Shown one piece after another: positions 7,920 to 15,792 of a stretch of 42,063 nucleotides of DNA. The first letter of the stretch is position 1, and each line of letters begins with the position of its first letter. The DNA is from Planctomycetota bacterium. GTDB lineage: Bacteria > Planctomycetota > Phycisphaerae > Sedimentisphaerales > Anaerobacaceae. The DNA lies in assembly GCA_019456195.1 (NCBI GenBank), contig VRUK01000013.1, forward strand, positions 1-42,063. The letters are read 5' to 3'. Both the position numbers and the translations under genes were made by a program. The notes beneath the pieces are model-generated. The model had not been told where the DNA came from. It saw only the letters and a list, made by a program, of their open reading frames with translations, and made no database searches.

Positions 7920-8531
7920 ATTCTTCTACAATCCTTTATCCAAGCGAACTATCATTTTATAATTCCAATCTGGAACAATTGGTGCTCAAAACCAGATCTT
8001 TCTATTACTTAATGAGAGAAATACCTAAAATCTCTTATCGAAAATTTAGATTTTTTTAACTTTTTTTAGGAAATATCATAAGTCTTGCTTTTTCAGGCAG
8101 TTACAGATGTAAATATTTTTGTTCTTCCAAGAATATCAGATGCTGCACTGGGACAGAGGCTATGAAATGCTCCAACATATTACCGAATTAATGCAGCATT
8201 TGCTGAAAGTTGAGCGGCCGACCAGAATGGCCGGAAGGCGCATGATTTTATTGCTTGTGCCCTGATAGCTCGTATCCGTCGTAACTTATAAAGCTGGCTT
8301 ATTAGTCTCGTCAGGTATGTTGTCTGAGCAAAGTTCTCCAGACGTCTTTGGCCTGTACCGTCATAAAAGGGCAGTTTACTAAGAATATCTTCGGGGGATT
8401 TTCTCGCGGGTCAATTTTCAAACTCTCTTGATACAGCTTAGTTTAAGGGCTGGCCTTATGTTTTCTGTATATGAAAAAACTTACAAAAACAACTGCCATA
8501 GCAAATATATAACGTCCTAAATCATGCTACA
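7920..8531. other. Intergenic region upstream of the anti-sigma gene
   Basis: It holds an AT-rich stretch with the 39-bp dyad motif at 8000-8038, probably promoter or operator sequence for set A. On the minus strand 8180-8410 is an open frame of 76 codons without ATG, with a protein-like sequence (EDILSKLPFYDGTGQRRLEN) that I cannot assign. It could be a decayed gene remnant. No intact gene is supported. Confidence 0.5.
8000..8038 (-). promoter_or_regulatory. 39-bp dyad motif, copy 1
   Basis: Identical at 37 of 39 positions to 12093-12131. Read on the plus strand it contains ATGAGAGA and TCTCTTAT about 11 nt apart, an 8-bp stem with one G-T pair. On the minus strand it ends CTCATTAAGTAATAGAA. 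Both copies are flanked upstream by very AT-rich DNA. It lies 80-120 nt before the anti-sigma start. An operator, an ECF promoter or an RNA hairpin is possible. Confidence 0.45.
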
Positions 8532-9602
8532 CTAATTGAAGCCATCTATTAAGACGCTGACATCATCATCTGTAGGTTCATTTTGATAGAAGTTCACCCT
8601 ACAAAAAAGATAACCTTTGGGGATATCTTCGAGTTTAGATTGGTCGATACTTACAGTTAGCCTAATGCAAGAGTCAGTACGTTTGTTCCTGTCTTCTTTT
8701 ATAACGATTGCCTTGGAAAGATAGCCTTTAGCATTCCATTTTACGTCTTCCCAGGTCTTAGTATCATTTGCGAAGTGTATCGAAAGTTCTTTGGAAACGC
8801 TATTAGAGAGAGTACTCAAATTAATCATTCGTTCTGACGTATATACGTCGCCGACAATTTGGAAGATAGTTCGTATATCTAATTTAACGTCATCCGTTAG
8901 TTTTACACTGATAAGTTCTTTCGTTATACCGGTCTTAAATACTTCTTTTGGTTTGAGTGTTAATACTAAATGCTCTTTTTTCTTAATGCCGAGCTTTGCC
9001 GGATTAGTCACAGGCAATTTTTCAAATTTGTAATCATGCAATTCAAAGCGAGCGCTATTCACATCGGGCACTGAGTCCCTCAGGTTAAATTGTTCATCCT
9101 TTGCAGTAATATAGATAACTGGCTTAGCGGATAATTTATGAACTGATCCAAGCCGCATTGGACCATTAGGATCCAATACCTTCGGTTTTTTTCCTGTCCA
9201 GCCAATTTTGGCTGAAACAGGTTGCACTACATTACCAGTAGCTTGAATTCTGACAGGCTCAAAACGCTCTCTGTCTTTGGGGATGATTAATATATTATGT
9301 GAAAATTTTCCTCCGAATCTCTGCATAGCAGCTACCTGTAACTCAACTGTCTGACCTGGAGCTATATTTTTATTGGCAAGTCTTGTTCTGATGCAGCTAC
9401 AGTCAGCCTTAATCTTATCCACTAAGAATGTTTCTCTCCCGGTGTTTTTCAATGTTACGATGGTCTCTTTTATTTGGAACGTATTGAACGTACCGAACTT
9501 CACCTTTTCTGGAACGGCCTTAAGCACTTGCGCAGCGCCTACAATGGATATCTGTAATGTCACTATCAACATGCAAATAAACCACTTTTTTATGTTATTC
9601 AT
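8532..9602 (-). CDS. DUF1573 domain protein, set B
   Basis: About 356 residues from ATG 9602, chosen because AGGAG lies seven nt upstream and a signal peptide follows immediately (MNNIKKWFICMLIVTLQISIVGAAQ). The open frame continues to 9665 but lacks these signals. Residues 33-75 match the DUF1573 pattern: 'KVKFGTFNTFQIKETIVTLKN' then 'IKADCSC' (Cys68, Cys70). Two further beta-sandwich-like segments follow. The protein is predicted to be exported, with no catalytic motif seen. It is the last gene of set B, 109 nt after the LolA-like gene, and paralogous to the set A DUF1573 protein at low identity. Confidence 0.8.
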   Translation of the reverse strand: MNNIKKWFICMLIVTLQISIVGAAQVLKAVPEKVKFGTFNTFQIKETIVTLKNTGRETFLVDKIKADCSCIRTRLANKNIAPGQTVELQVAAMQRFGGKFSHNILIIPKDRERFEPVRIQATGNVVQPVSAKIGWTGKKPKVLDPNGPMRLGSVHKLSAKPVIYITAKDEQFNLRDSVPDVNSARFELHDYKFEKLPVTNPAKLGIKKKEHLVLTLKPKEVFKTGITKELISVKLTDDVKLDIRTIFQIVGDVYTSERMINLSTLSNSVSKELSIHFANDTKTWEDVKWNAKGYLSKAIVIKEDRNKRTDSCIRLTVSIDQSKLEDIPKGYLFCRVNFYQNEPTDDDVSVLIDGFN

Positions 9603-9711
9603 CTGAAACTCCTCTCCAAAAAGAAGTCTGGATATCGATTTCTTCTGGCTCTTTTCCTTCGACAAATAAGGTCAGCTTATAAATGAAGCCGGAAAAATTC
9701 TGTTATTATCC

Positions 9712-11250
9712 TTACTTATCTTTAGATTCCTGTTTATATCGACTTAATTCTTCAAGATAGAGTTGTCTATAAGTTACCCTTATTCCACCGGACTCAATTT
9801 TACGAACAGTCATTAAATAATTCGTTTCTTCTTTAGTAACTATGAGCATCGAGTAGGGTAGTTCAACTTTCTCAGGCAACTTATAGGCCCCGCTCCATTT
9901 GCCCCTGGCCAGCGTTAGCGGCCGGTTTGATTCCTGTTTAGTCGTTAAGATGTTTGCGCCCCGAATTGCTACTACAGTTCCGTCCCATGCAATATCGCCT
10001 TCGCCAATCTTTGTGAGATATTTATGGGTTTTCTCCGAATCTGGTTTGTCTGGAGCACTAATCAGTTTACGATCCGAAAAGTCTAAAATAAATAGTGTAC
10101 GTTTTTTAAGGGCAATGCTGACTTTGGGAATAAATATTTCGATCTCTTCGTGCTTCTGCTCTACCTCTTTAGCAATTTCTTCAAGAGTGTCTTTTGCGAT
10201 TTCATCAATGCTTTGTACGCCGGAAACACCATGAAGTTTCTGACTCATTGGCTCCCCGACAATGTACTGGATACCAGAAATAGCATCTATCACCCTCGTG
10301 CCTTTGGGCAAATCAAAATGAAATAAATTTATATCGAGTTCATTAGGATCATTGATCTTTATATTTGAAACCTTCACAGTTGACAGTGTTTGTGGCTCGT
10401 ATGGAGGTTTATCAAAGTAACTGTTAATTGTTCCCTCCGCGGGAAACCAAATCCCTTCACCGAATTCCTCGAAGTTGGCCGTCCAGCGTACACTTAGTGC
10501 TTCACCTGTGTAAAGTTCGTGCTTGCAAAGTGAATATCCTTTAGCAAAGTCAACAATCCCTATGTTTTTACGCTCCTGTTCGTTGTTGAAAGTGATCTTA
10601 AATGTACCGGATTCATCATTCTTTTCAACATCGATATCCTTTCTCTGCTCAATAGCTTTTGAAAGAGAAGTCATAAACGTACCGCCAAATGATAGCAATG
10701 GATTACGGAATATGTCAAATGTCATAGGCCTTGTTCTGGTGATTGTCGCACTACCGCGCGGTAAAACATTGCCTTTCCTATATTGAATTGAAGTCTCACC
10801 GTTCCAGAGCCTTACGGACTTGAAACTGGAGAAATTGGGGAATCCTTTTTTACCAGAATTGTCGTATGTCCCTGCTTTCAGATCAACTTTGAATCTACCT
10901 CCGCTATCCATTATTAGCTGCTGTGTTTGAAATCCGTGTTCTGTAGTTCCAGGCTTGAGTTTTGCCAGATCGCTTTCCACCCGATTAAGCATCTCCATTA
11001 CCTTATCCGAAGATTGATGTTTTCTTGCCATGCGAAGTTGTCTTAACTTGGCACTGTAAGTCTGGAAATCATCGTATTCTACCAAACATTGAAGGTTTCT
11101 TAACCGAGCACGTGATTCCTGCATTCTCGAAAGAATAGTTTTGGCTGAGACTTCTTGTGTTGCGCAAATTCCCGTCGCAACTGGAAAGTTGCAGAAAAAC
11201 AGGATTGCCCCAATAATATACTTAAGATACTTTCTATCCAGACTTGTCAT
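9712..11250 (-). CDS. Exported LolA-like protein, set B
   Basis: About 512 residues. ATG 11250 is preferred over ATG 11256 because AGGAG lies seven nt before the former and only one nt before the latter. The signal peptide is YLKYIIGAILFFCNFPVATGICA. The opening 'VSAKTILSRMQESRARLRNL' and 'QCLVEYDDFQTY', then 'QLIMDSGGRFKVDLKAG', 'NGETSIQYRKG', 'GYSLCKHELY' and 'GIWFPAEGTINSYFD', follow the pattern of outer-membrane lipoprotein-sorting-like proteins. Then 'DINLFHFDLPKGTRVIDAISG' marks the end of that domain. The C-terminal ~150 residues are beta-rich and unassigned. No C-terminal anchor is present, unlike the set A counterpart. It lies between the small Cys-rich gene and DUF1573. Function unknown; fold assignment is moderate. 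Confidence 0.65.
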   Translation of the reverse strand: MTSLDRKYLKYIIGAILFFCNFPVATGICATQEVSAKTILSRMQESRARLRNLQCLVEYDDFQTYSAKLRQLRMARKHQSSDKVMEMLNRVESDLAKLKPGTTEHGFQTQQLIMDSGGRFKVDLKAGTYDNSGKKGFPNFSSFKSVRLWNGETSIQYRKGNVLPRGSATITRTRPMTFDIFRNPLLSFGGTFMTSLSKAIEQRKDIDVEKNDESGTFKITFNNEQERKNIGIVDFAKGYSLCKHELYTGEALSVRWTANFEEFGEGIWFPAEGTINSYFDKPPYEPQTLSTVKVSNIKINDPNELDINLFHFDLPKGTRVIDAISGIQYIVGEPMSQKLHGVSGVQSIDEIAKDTLEEIAKEVEQKHEEIEIFIPKVSIALKKRTLFILDFSDRKLISAPDKPDSEKTHKYLTKIGEGDIAWDGTVVAIRGANILTTKQESNRPLTLARGKWSGAYKLPEKVELPYSMLIVTKEETNYLMTVRKIESGGIRVTYRQLYLEELSRYKQESKDK

Positions 11251-11308
11251 TTGCATTCTCCTCTAGCACTATGCTATTAAAAAACCACATTGCTCATAAT
11301 GACCATGA

Positions 11309-11348
11309 AACAGGTGTGGCCAAGAGTAGATAGATGGCCACACCTGTT
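11309..11348 (-). repeat. Perfect 14-bp intercistronic inverted repeat after the set B Cys-rich gene
   Basis: Arms AACAGGTGTGGCCA (11309-11322) and TGGCCACACCTGTT (11335-11348) are perfectly complementary with a 12-nt loop. The element starts 13 nt after the Cys-rich stop codon and ends 58 nt before the LolA-like start. Only a short TTT follows on the minus strand, so a full intrinsic terminator is unlikely. A partial terminator or a 3'-end stabiliser would raise the yield of the small protein over downstream genes. Confidence 0.75.
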
Positions 11349-11361
11349 GAACGCTTAATGC

Positions 11362-11700
11362 TCAATTAGCACCACAATCATCGCTATAGGTTACCTGCGC
11401 CCCGTCTGCCCAAGTTACAGAACCATTAGGTTGTCCAGTGTCACAGTTGTAATAGATCCAACACTCGGTATAGTTATACTCAAGGCACGTCGCGTAATCG
11501 TTACCGCTCCCACAGTTTTGATCAACTGCAGATGTGCCGGTCCAACACCAACCCCCACCCGCACATCCCCACTTACTCGAACAACTTAGATCGCACTCAG
11601 GACTCTCACTAGTGGTCCAGCAACAACCTGCAAAGACATTCTGGGTGAAGAACATAACGATCAACAACACGCTTAACGAAATTAATATCTTTACTTTCAT
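11362..11700 (-). CDS. Small secreted cysteine-rich protein, set B
   Basis: 112 residues from ATG 11700, with AAGGGAT at good spacing. A clear signal peptide (KILISLSVLLIVMFFTQNVFA) ends before GCCW. The mature ~88 residues hold 11 cysteines and many Trp, Tyr, Gly and Asn residues (ECDLSCSSKWGCAGGGWCW, CLEYNYTECWIYYNC, SDDC). No homologous family is recognised. The Cys density resembles proteins that need dedicated disulfide machinery, and the only such gene nearby is the MauE-thioredoxin fusion in set A. It stands alone after a 536-bp region and is followed by a strong hairpin, an arrangement typical of an abundant small product encoded ahead of accessory genes. Its role (signal, toxin, surface or redox protein) cannot be told from sequence. 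Confidence 0.7.
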   Translation of the reverse strand: MKVKILISLSVLLIVMFFTQNVFAGCCWTTSESPECDLSCSSKWGCAGGGWCWTGTSAVDQNCGSGNDYATCLEYNYTECWIYYNCDTGQPNGSVTWADGAQVTYSDDCGAN

Positions 11701-12236
11701 GATAAAATCCCTTTCTATTATCTGTTGTGAGCTAAACTCAAATTAATAATACAATTTAAATCTCTCGCCTATTTTCACAATTTCACCAATCATCCAGCAA
11801 TTTAATCATAATTTTCACCCCCTTTCATTATAAGGCGATTGTATTAAGTGGTTTATTGATGAAAAAAATCGCGATTTTTCCAATATTTTTTGCATTTTTG
11901 ATATATTTTGCATAATAGTATTAAAATCCAACGCTGTTTTCATGTCTATGTGCCTTACAATCAGCTTTTGAGCCGACATAATTATCACTCTTTTATTTAA
12001 TGCATTTGCTCCGAAAGTAAATTAAAAGTTAAGTAAACGTTTTCATCGAACACTCTCAGTTCTTTAACAGTCCGGCGTTCAAATCATTAAACTTCTATTA
12101 CTTAATGAGAGAAATGCCCAAAATCTCTTATGCAATTTTGAAATTTTATGAAAATTTTTATATCTTCTTGTGTATGAGGCACTTAGGAAAACACTTTTTT
12201 TTAGCAAGCCGATATCTATGGCTTCCTCCTGAAGAT
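11701..12236. other. Intergenic region between the ECF sigma gene and the set B Cys-rich gene
   Basis: This AT-rich region holds the second copy of the 39-bp dyad motif (12093-12131) about 105 nt after the ECF stop. An AGGAGG (about 12225-12230) directly follows the sigma gene without a convincing ORF behind it. The ~390 nt between the motif and the Cys-rich start may be a long 5' leader. No gene is supported. Confidence 0.45.
12093..12131 (-). promoter_or_regulatory. 39-bp dyad motif, copy 2
   Basis: It matches 8000-8038 at 37 of 39 positions; the two differences fall in the loop between the dyad arms, where a stem-preserving element would tolerate them. It sits between the ECF sigma gene and the small Cys-rich gene. 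A shared regulator for sets A and B is inferred. Confidence 0.45.
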
Positions 12237-12803
12237 TTATGTTCTTAATTTGCGTAATTTTTTCCGTGCTTGGTACAAATTGTTGTAAACAGACCGAGAA
12301 GAACATTGAAGAATTTCAGCTGCCTTAGCAATGGAATAACCGCTGATACACACTATTTCGAAGGTTTGCCTTTGGTTGTCAGGTAGCCTGGCAATTTGCT
12401 TTTTTATGGATTTGATAATATCATCGTCTTGGGTTATAGCATCAAGCTGAGGCAGCTTTGAGGTCGAATTTGAAAAGCTGCGAATATCAACTGCTGCTTT
12501 CCTGGAGACTATAGATTGCTTCTCATGTAATACGTTTTTCGTGTAACCAAAGAGAAAGGTTTTCACAGTCGCATCGGGGCGATATCTGGCTCTATTCTGC
12601 CATACACGTACAAATACTTCCTGTGCAAGGTCTTCCGGCGGCTCGCGTTGCCCATTAAGGCTCATGATATAGTTGGTTACAATTGAAAAGTATTTCCTGT
12701 AGAGCTTGCTGTAAGCAGTTTTATCATCCCGGCCCGCCTTTAACATCAACCGCATATCTTCATCAAGCTTTATTTTTGAGTTGTGTGCCATTTTTGACCA
12801 CAT
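12237..12803 (-). CDS. ECF-family RNA polymerase sigma factor
   Basis: 188 residues. Region 2 spans about 25-95: 'AYSKLYRKYFSIVTNYI', 'PPEDLAQEVFVRVWQNRARY' (core-binding DLAQEVFVRVW motif) and 'VKTFLFGYTKNVLHEKQ'. Region 4 spans about 135-186, with 'LPDNQRQTFEIVCISGYS', 'IAKAAEILQCSSRSVYNNLY' and 'QARKKLRKL', a standard helix-turn-helix for the -35 element. ATG 12791 (five codons in) is an alternative start; neither has a good Shine-Dalgarno sequence. It lies 160 nt after the secretin gene, so it may be read from the T2SS operon, from its own promoter, or both. The likely antagonist is the FecR/zinc-finger protein at 6216-7919. No dedicated anti-sigma gene is adjacent, which is unusual for this family. 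Confidence 0.9.
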   Translation of the reverse strand: MWSKMAHNSKIKLDEDMRLMLKAGRDDKTAYSKLYRKYFSIVTNYIMSLNGQREPPEDLAQEVFVRVWQNRARYRPDATVKTFLFGYTKNVLHEKQSIVSRKAAVDIRSFSNSTSKLPQLDAITQDDDIIKSIKKQIARLPDNQRQTFEIVCISGYSIAKAAEILQCSSRSVYNNLYQARKKLRKLRT

Positions 12804-12960
12804 TTTTCCGAATCAAAAAGGCAACCTCATAGGTAGCTTTGTAGATATCAAGGCCTGCATAATCCATCCGCTCAAAGGTCGTCATTAGACCTGCAATGTG
12901 CCAAGTGCTTACTTGAGTAAAAAACAGCCAGCGGTCAGTCCAAAATAGCCCAATTAGCAT
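12763..12960 (-). CDS. Possible small ORF between the secretin and sigma genes
   Basis: 65 codons. ATG lies two nt after the secretin stop codon and the ORF overlaps the sigma gene start by 41 nt, so it would couple translation across the gap. The sequence (WTDRWLFFTQVSTWHIAGLM, DYAGLDIYKATYEVAFLIRK) has plausible amino-acid use but no recognised family. GAGGA lies about 15 nt upstream, poorly spaced. Possibly chance. Confidence 0.25.
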   Translation of the reverse strand: MLIGLFWTDRWLFFTQVSTWHIAGLMTTFERMDYAGLDIYKATYEVAFLIRKNVVKNGTQLKNKA

Positions 12961-12962
12961 TA

Positions 12963-15752
12963 TTATCTGTTGTATTCCTCATCGGTTGCGGCATCCCACA
13001 TCAACTGCTCAGAGGCTCCATAATCGTCGTTCTGTGATGGTTCTTCTTTGCCTTGTGAAGCTGCTACTATTGAAGGCTGCAAAAAAAGCACCAACTCAGT
13101 GTCTGCAAGCTCTTTTCTGTAAGACCTGAAAAGGCCCCCAACGAGCGGCACATCGCCCAGAATCGGAATTTTCTCAGCGACATTGATGTCACGCTTGAAT
13201 CTTAATCCTCCTATCATCAAGACGTGATTGTTCTTCACGGACACGGTAGAGGTTGCGATATTGCGATTCACTACCGGTACGCCATTTCTTATCGAGATAA
13301 GTGAGCTGACATCCAGAGCGATATCCATTTCAATAGTGTTATCTTCCTTGATACTGGGTTGCACCTGCAGGATTGTACCAACCTGCAGAAATCGGATATT
13401 TTCTATAACCCTGCCACTATCTGAGTCTATGCTCGTTTCCGTGAAGGGCTCATCCGTGGCCATCCGAACTTCGGCCTGTCGGCCATCAAGAACGAGGATA
13501 CGAGGATTTGCTAATATCTGACTCTGGCTGTCACTTTCTATGGCCCTGATTATTGCCTCATACTCTGTTGTTGTAAGTTTACGTACAGTAAGAGAGCCAG
13601 CATGATCGGCTCCTACCTGGGACGGCAGAGAGCCTCCAAGTATAATATCAACGCCATCGATATCGAAAAACGATTCAAAGTTAATACCTATGTCTTTTAG
13701 TGTGGAGGTGCTTACAGCAAGAATTCTTGCACGAATAAGGGCCTGTTTTGCAGGTTTGTCCCATTTTTCAAGGTTTTCCATGACTCTTTCCGCAATTGAA
13801 GGTATTGTGGTAAACTGTATAGAGTGAGTCTGGTTGTCTATGGAGAAGCTGTCTTCATCCTCCCGTAGGAAATTTGCGAGCTTGGTGTCTAATTCCAGTG
13901 ATTCTAACTGGCGATATTTAATGGTATAGCTGTACGAGTAAACTGGGACATCAAGGTCCTTTATTAGTTGTTCTATCTTGGTAAGTATCGCAAGAGTTTC
14001 AGTAATCGTAACCGTATTGCTTCGATCATCAGCTACGACCGTGCCTGCTGTGCCAAGACTTTCTACGGCAGTCTGCATAGCTTCTGACCCGGGTACTGCC
14101 TGAGGGCCTGGACTGACTGGAGGTTTTGCAGAGGAAGGAGTCGCTACTTCTTTTCTTGAGCTTTGCGCGGCTGCCAGGCCCGGGGCTGAGCCGGCACCTA
14201 CGCGAGGCCGGGGCGGTTCTGAACCCGTACCATCTGTAATGCGATCAGATTGTATGGGGCCTCTCTCACCGGATTCATATCCTGCGACAGCTTCTTTTCT
14301 CTCAACTGTACCCGGAGACGTTCCATAAAGACTCCGTCTTGGAAGAAATGACTCAATTATGCCGGCAACATGAGAAGCTGATGCATGTTCCAGATGATAG
14401 GTTCGGGTAAAGTATGCATCTTCACAATCGAGCTTTTTTATTAAGTTTTCTATTCTGGCTACCTGAGATATATTGTCGCAGATTATAATTTGGTTCGTTC
14501 GCGGCTCTACTCGGAGTGTTTCCGGGTTGGTAACCAGCGGCCTAAGTGCATTTTCTATATCCGCTGCGATAGCATGTTCGAGTGAAAATACCCTGGTAAC
14601 AAGCACCTCATCAAGCTCCTGAATGACCTTACGGATCTGCTCTATATTACGCGTATTGTCACGAATAATCAGCCGGTTGCCTTGCGAGTCCGCCGTTATA
14701 TTTTCCGGCTTGCTGGCAAGATGCGATATCAGAATCAGTACTTGTGAGGCTTTGAGGCGTTTTAATGGAATAGTTGTCGTAATGACCTTACTGTCCAATT
14801 CTTCAAGGAGGCCTGCAATGAAGTTAACCTGTGAGGTACTGCCAGTGACAATAATCTGATTTGTTGTGTCAGATACGATAACTTGACTGGTAAAATCGGC
14901 AGCCCTGGCAGTGCCGCCGGCACTACCGCCAGCGCTGCCGCCGCTGCTGAGAAAACCAGATATCTGCCTGGCAAGTTCAGATGCCTGCTGAAACCTGATC
15001 TGAAAGACCCTTGTGACCGCATCCTGGTCAAGCTGGGCTATCAGTCCGGCGATTCGTTCAACATTGCTCTGAGAGTTGAATACGACGATAGAATTGGTTC
15101 TTGTCTCGGCTTGGAAAGGACCCTCTTTGGAACAAATCTTATTAAGTATCTCTGCGACCTCAGCAGCCCTGGCGTTTACGAGTTGAAAACGTTTTTGAAC
15201 GAAGCCCTGGTCCAGTCTTGCAACAAGCAATTCAATCTTTTTGAGGTTTTCTGTAGTATCATTGACAACAATAGTATTGCTCCAGGTGTCTATCCCAAGT
15301 CTTCCCGTTTTAGTCAAACTGCTCTCCAGTAACAGCTTTATGTTTTCCGCCCTTTGGTGCTTAAGAGAAAAAGTTTTTGTAGTTCGTCCGAAGAGTTCCT
15401 CGTATTCATCTTTTGTCATCAGGTAGATGACATTTTCTTCTTGTCGATAGATGTAATTATTTACCAGCGACAGCTTATCCAACAACTGACGAGCGGTTGC
15501 GCTTTTGCTCCATAGGCTGACTTTGCCGCGTACTTTTTGGGAGGGGATGATTGTCCAGCCGCTGGTGTCAGAAATAATCTTGAGAACATATTCAACATCC
15601 ATGTTGAGAATATCCATGTCAATGCGTTTTTGCCCGGCATCCGGTCCAAATAACGAAGGGCTATCTACAGATAGCTGCTGTGACCGAGTTGGTGAAGATA
15701 ACAGCATTAATGCAAAAAGGCATATTGTGACGGTTACTTTGAAGAAATTCAT
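12963..15752 (-). CDS. gspD: Type II secretion secretin GspD with an extended ring-domain array
   Basis: 929 residues with signal peptide FFKVTVTICLFALMLLSSPTRS. An N0-like domain follows at about 40-115 ('LNMDVEYVLKIISDTSGWTI'). Then come about seven N1-type repeats, each opening like 'TRVFQIRFQQASELARQISG' or 'TTTIPLKRLKASQVLILISH' and ending near 'VIQELD' or 'LIKKLD'. Two loops are unusual: a Gly/Ala/Ser repeat near 290 and a ~100-residue Pro/Ser/Gly-rich insertion at about 500-600. The secretin core at about 680-905 has 'KQALIRARILAVSTSTLKDI', 'SQSQILANPRILVLDG' and the signature 'VAEKIPILGDVPLVGGLFR'. Canonical GspD has N0 plus three N domains in ~650-700 residues, so this channel should reach further into the periplasm. 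It forms the outer-membrane exit pore of the T2SS encoded upstream. Confidence 0.95.
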   Translation of the reverse strand: MNFFKVTVTICLFALMLLSSPTRSQQLSVDSPSLFGPDAGQKRIDMDILNMDVEYVLKIISDTSGWTIIPSQKVRGKVSLWSKSATARQLLDKLSLVNNYIYRQEENVIYLMTKDEYEELFGRTTKTFSLKHQRAENIKLLLESSLTKTGRLGIDTWSNTIVVNDTTENLKKIELLVARLDQGFVQKRFQLVNARAAEVAEILNKICSKEGPFQAETRTNSIVVFNSQSNVERIAGLIAQLDQDAVTRVFQIRFQQASELARQISGFLSSGGSAGGSAGGTARAADFTSQVIVSDTTNQIIVTGSTSQVNFIAGLLEELDSKVITTTIPLKRLKASQVLILISHLASKPENITADSQGNRLIIRDNTRNIEQIRKVIQELDEVLVTRVFSLEHAIAADIENALRPLVTNPETLRVEPRTNQIIICDNISQVARIENLIKKLDCEDAYFTRTYHLEHASASHVAGIIESFLPRRSLYGTSPGTVERKEAVAGYESGERGPIQSDRITDGTGSEPPRPRVGAGSAPGLAAAQSSRKEVATPSSAKPPVSPGPQAVPGSEAMQTAVESLGTAGTVVADDRSNTVTITETLAILTKIEQLIKDLDVPVYSYSYTIKYRQLESLELDTKLANFLREDEDSFSIDNQTHSIQFTTIPSIAERVMENLEKWDKPAKQALIRARILAVSTSTLKDIGINFESFFDIDGVDIILGGSLPSQVGADHAGSLTVRKLTTTEYEAIIRAIESDSQSQILANPRILVLDGRQAEVRMATDEPFTETSIDSDSGRVIENIRFLQVGTILQVQPSIKEDNTIEMDIALDVSSLISIRNGVPVVNRNIATSTVSVKNNHVLMIGGLRFKRDINVAEKIPILGDVPLVGGLFRSYRKELADTELVLFLQPSIVAASQGKEEPSQNDDYGASEQLMWDAATDEEYNR

Positions 15753-15792
15753 TTTTCTCCTTTCAAATTATTTATCTTCTCATTTCCCACAG

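Noticed and set aside
3219..11348. Intrinsic terminators after the Cys-rich genes
   Set aside because: The stems at 3219-3251 and 11309-11348 are strong, but neither is followed on the minus strand by a T-run.
3326..11700. Cys-rich proteins as true methylamine dehydrogenase light chains (MauA)
   Set aside because: Cysteine number is similar, but the MauA cysteine spacing is not seen and no MauB or MauG gene is present. Only the folding analogy is kept.
14888..14948. Possible repeat array or CRISPR-like signal in GC-rich periodic DNA
   Set aside because: It is coding sequence for a Gly/Ser/Ala linker in GspD, with codon-scale periodicity and no repeat-spacer structure.
14883..15332. 149-codon plus-strand ORF
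   Set aside because: Antisense to the secretin N-domain repeats; no family features.
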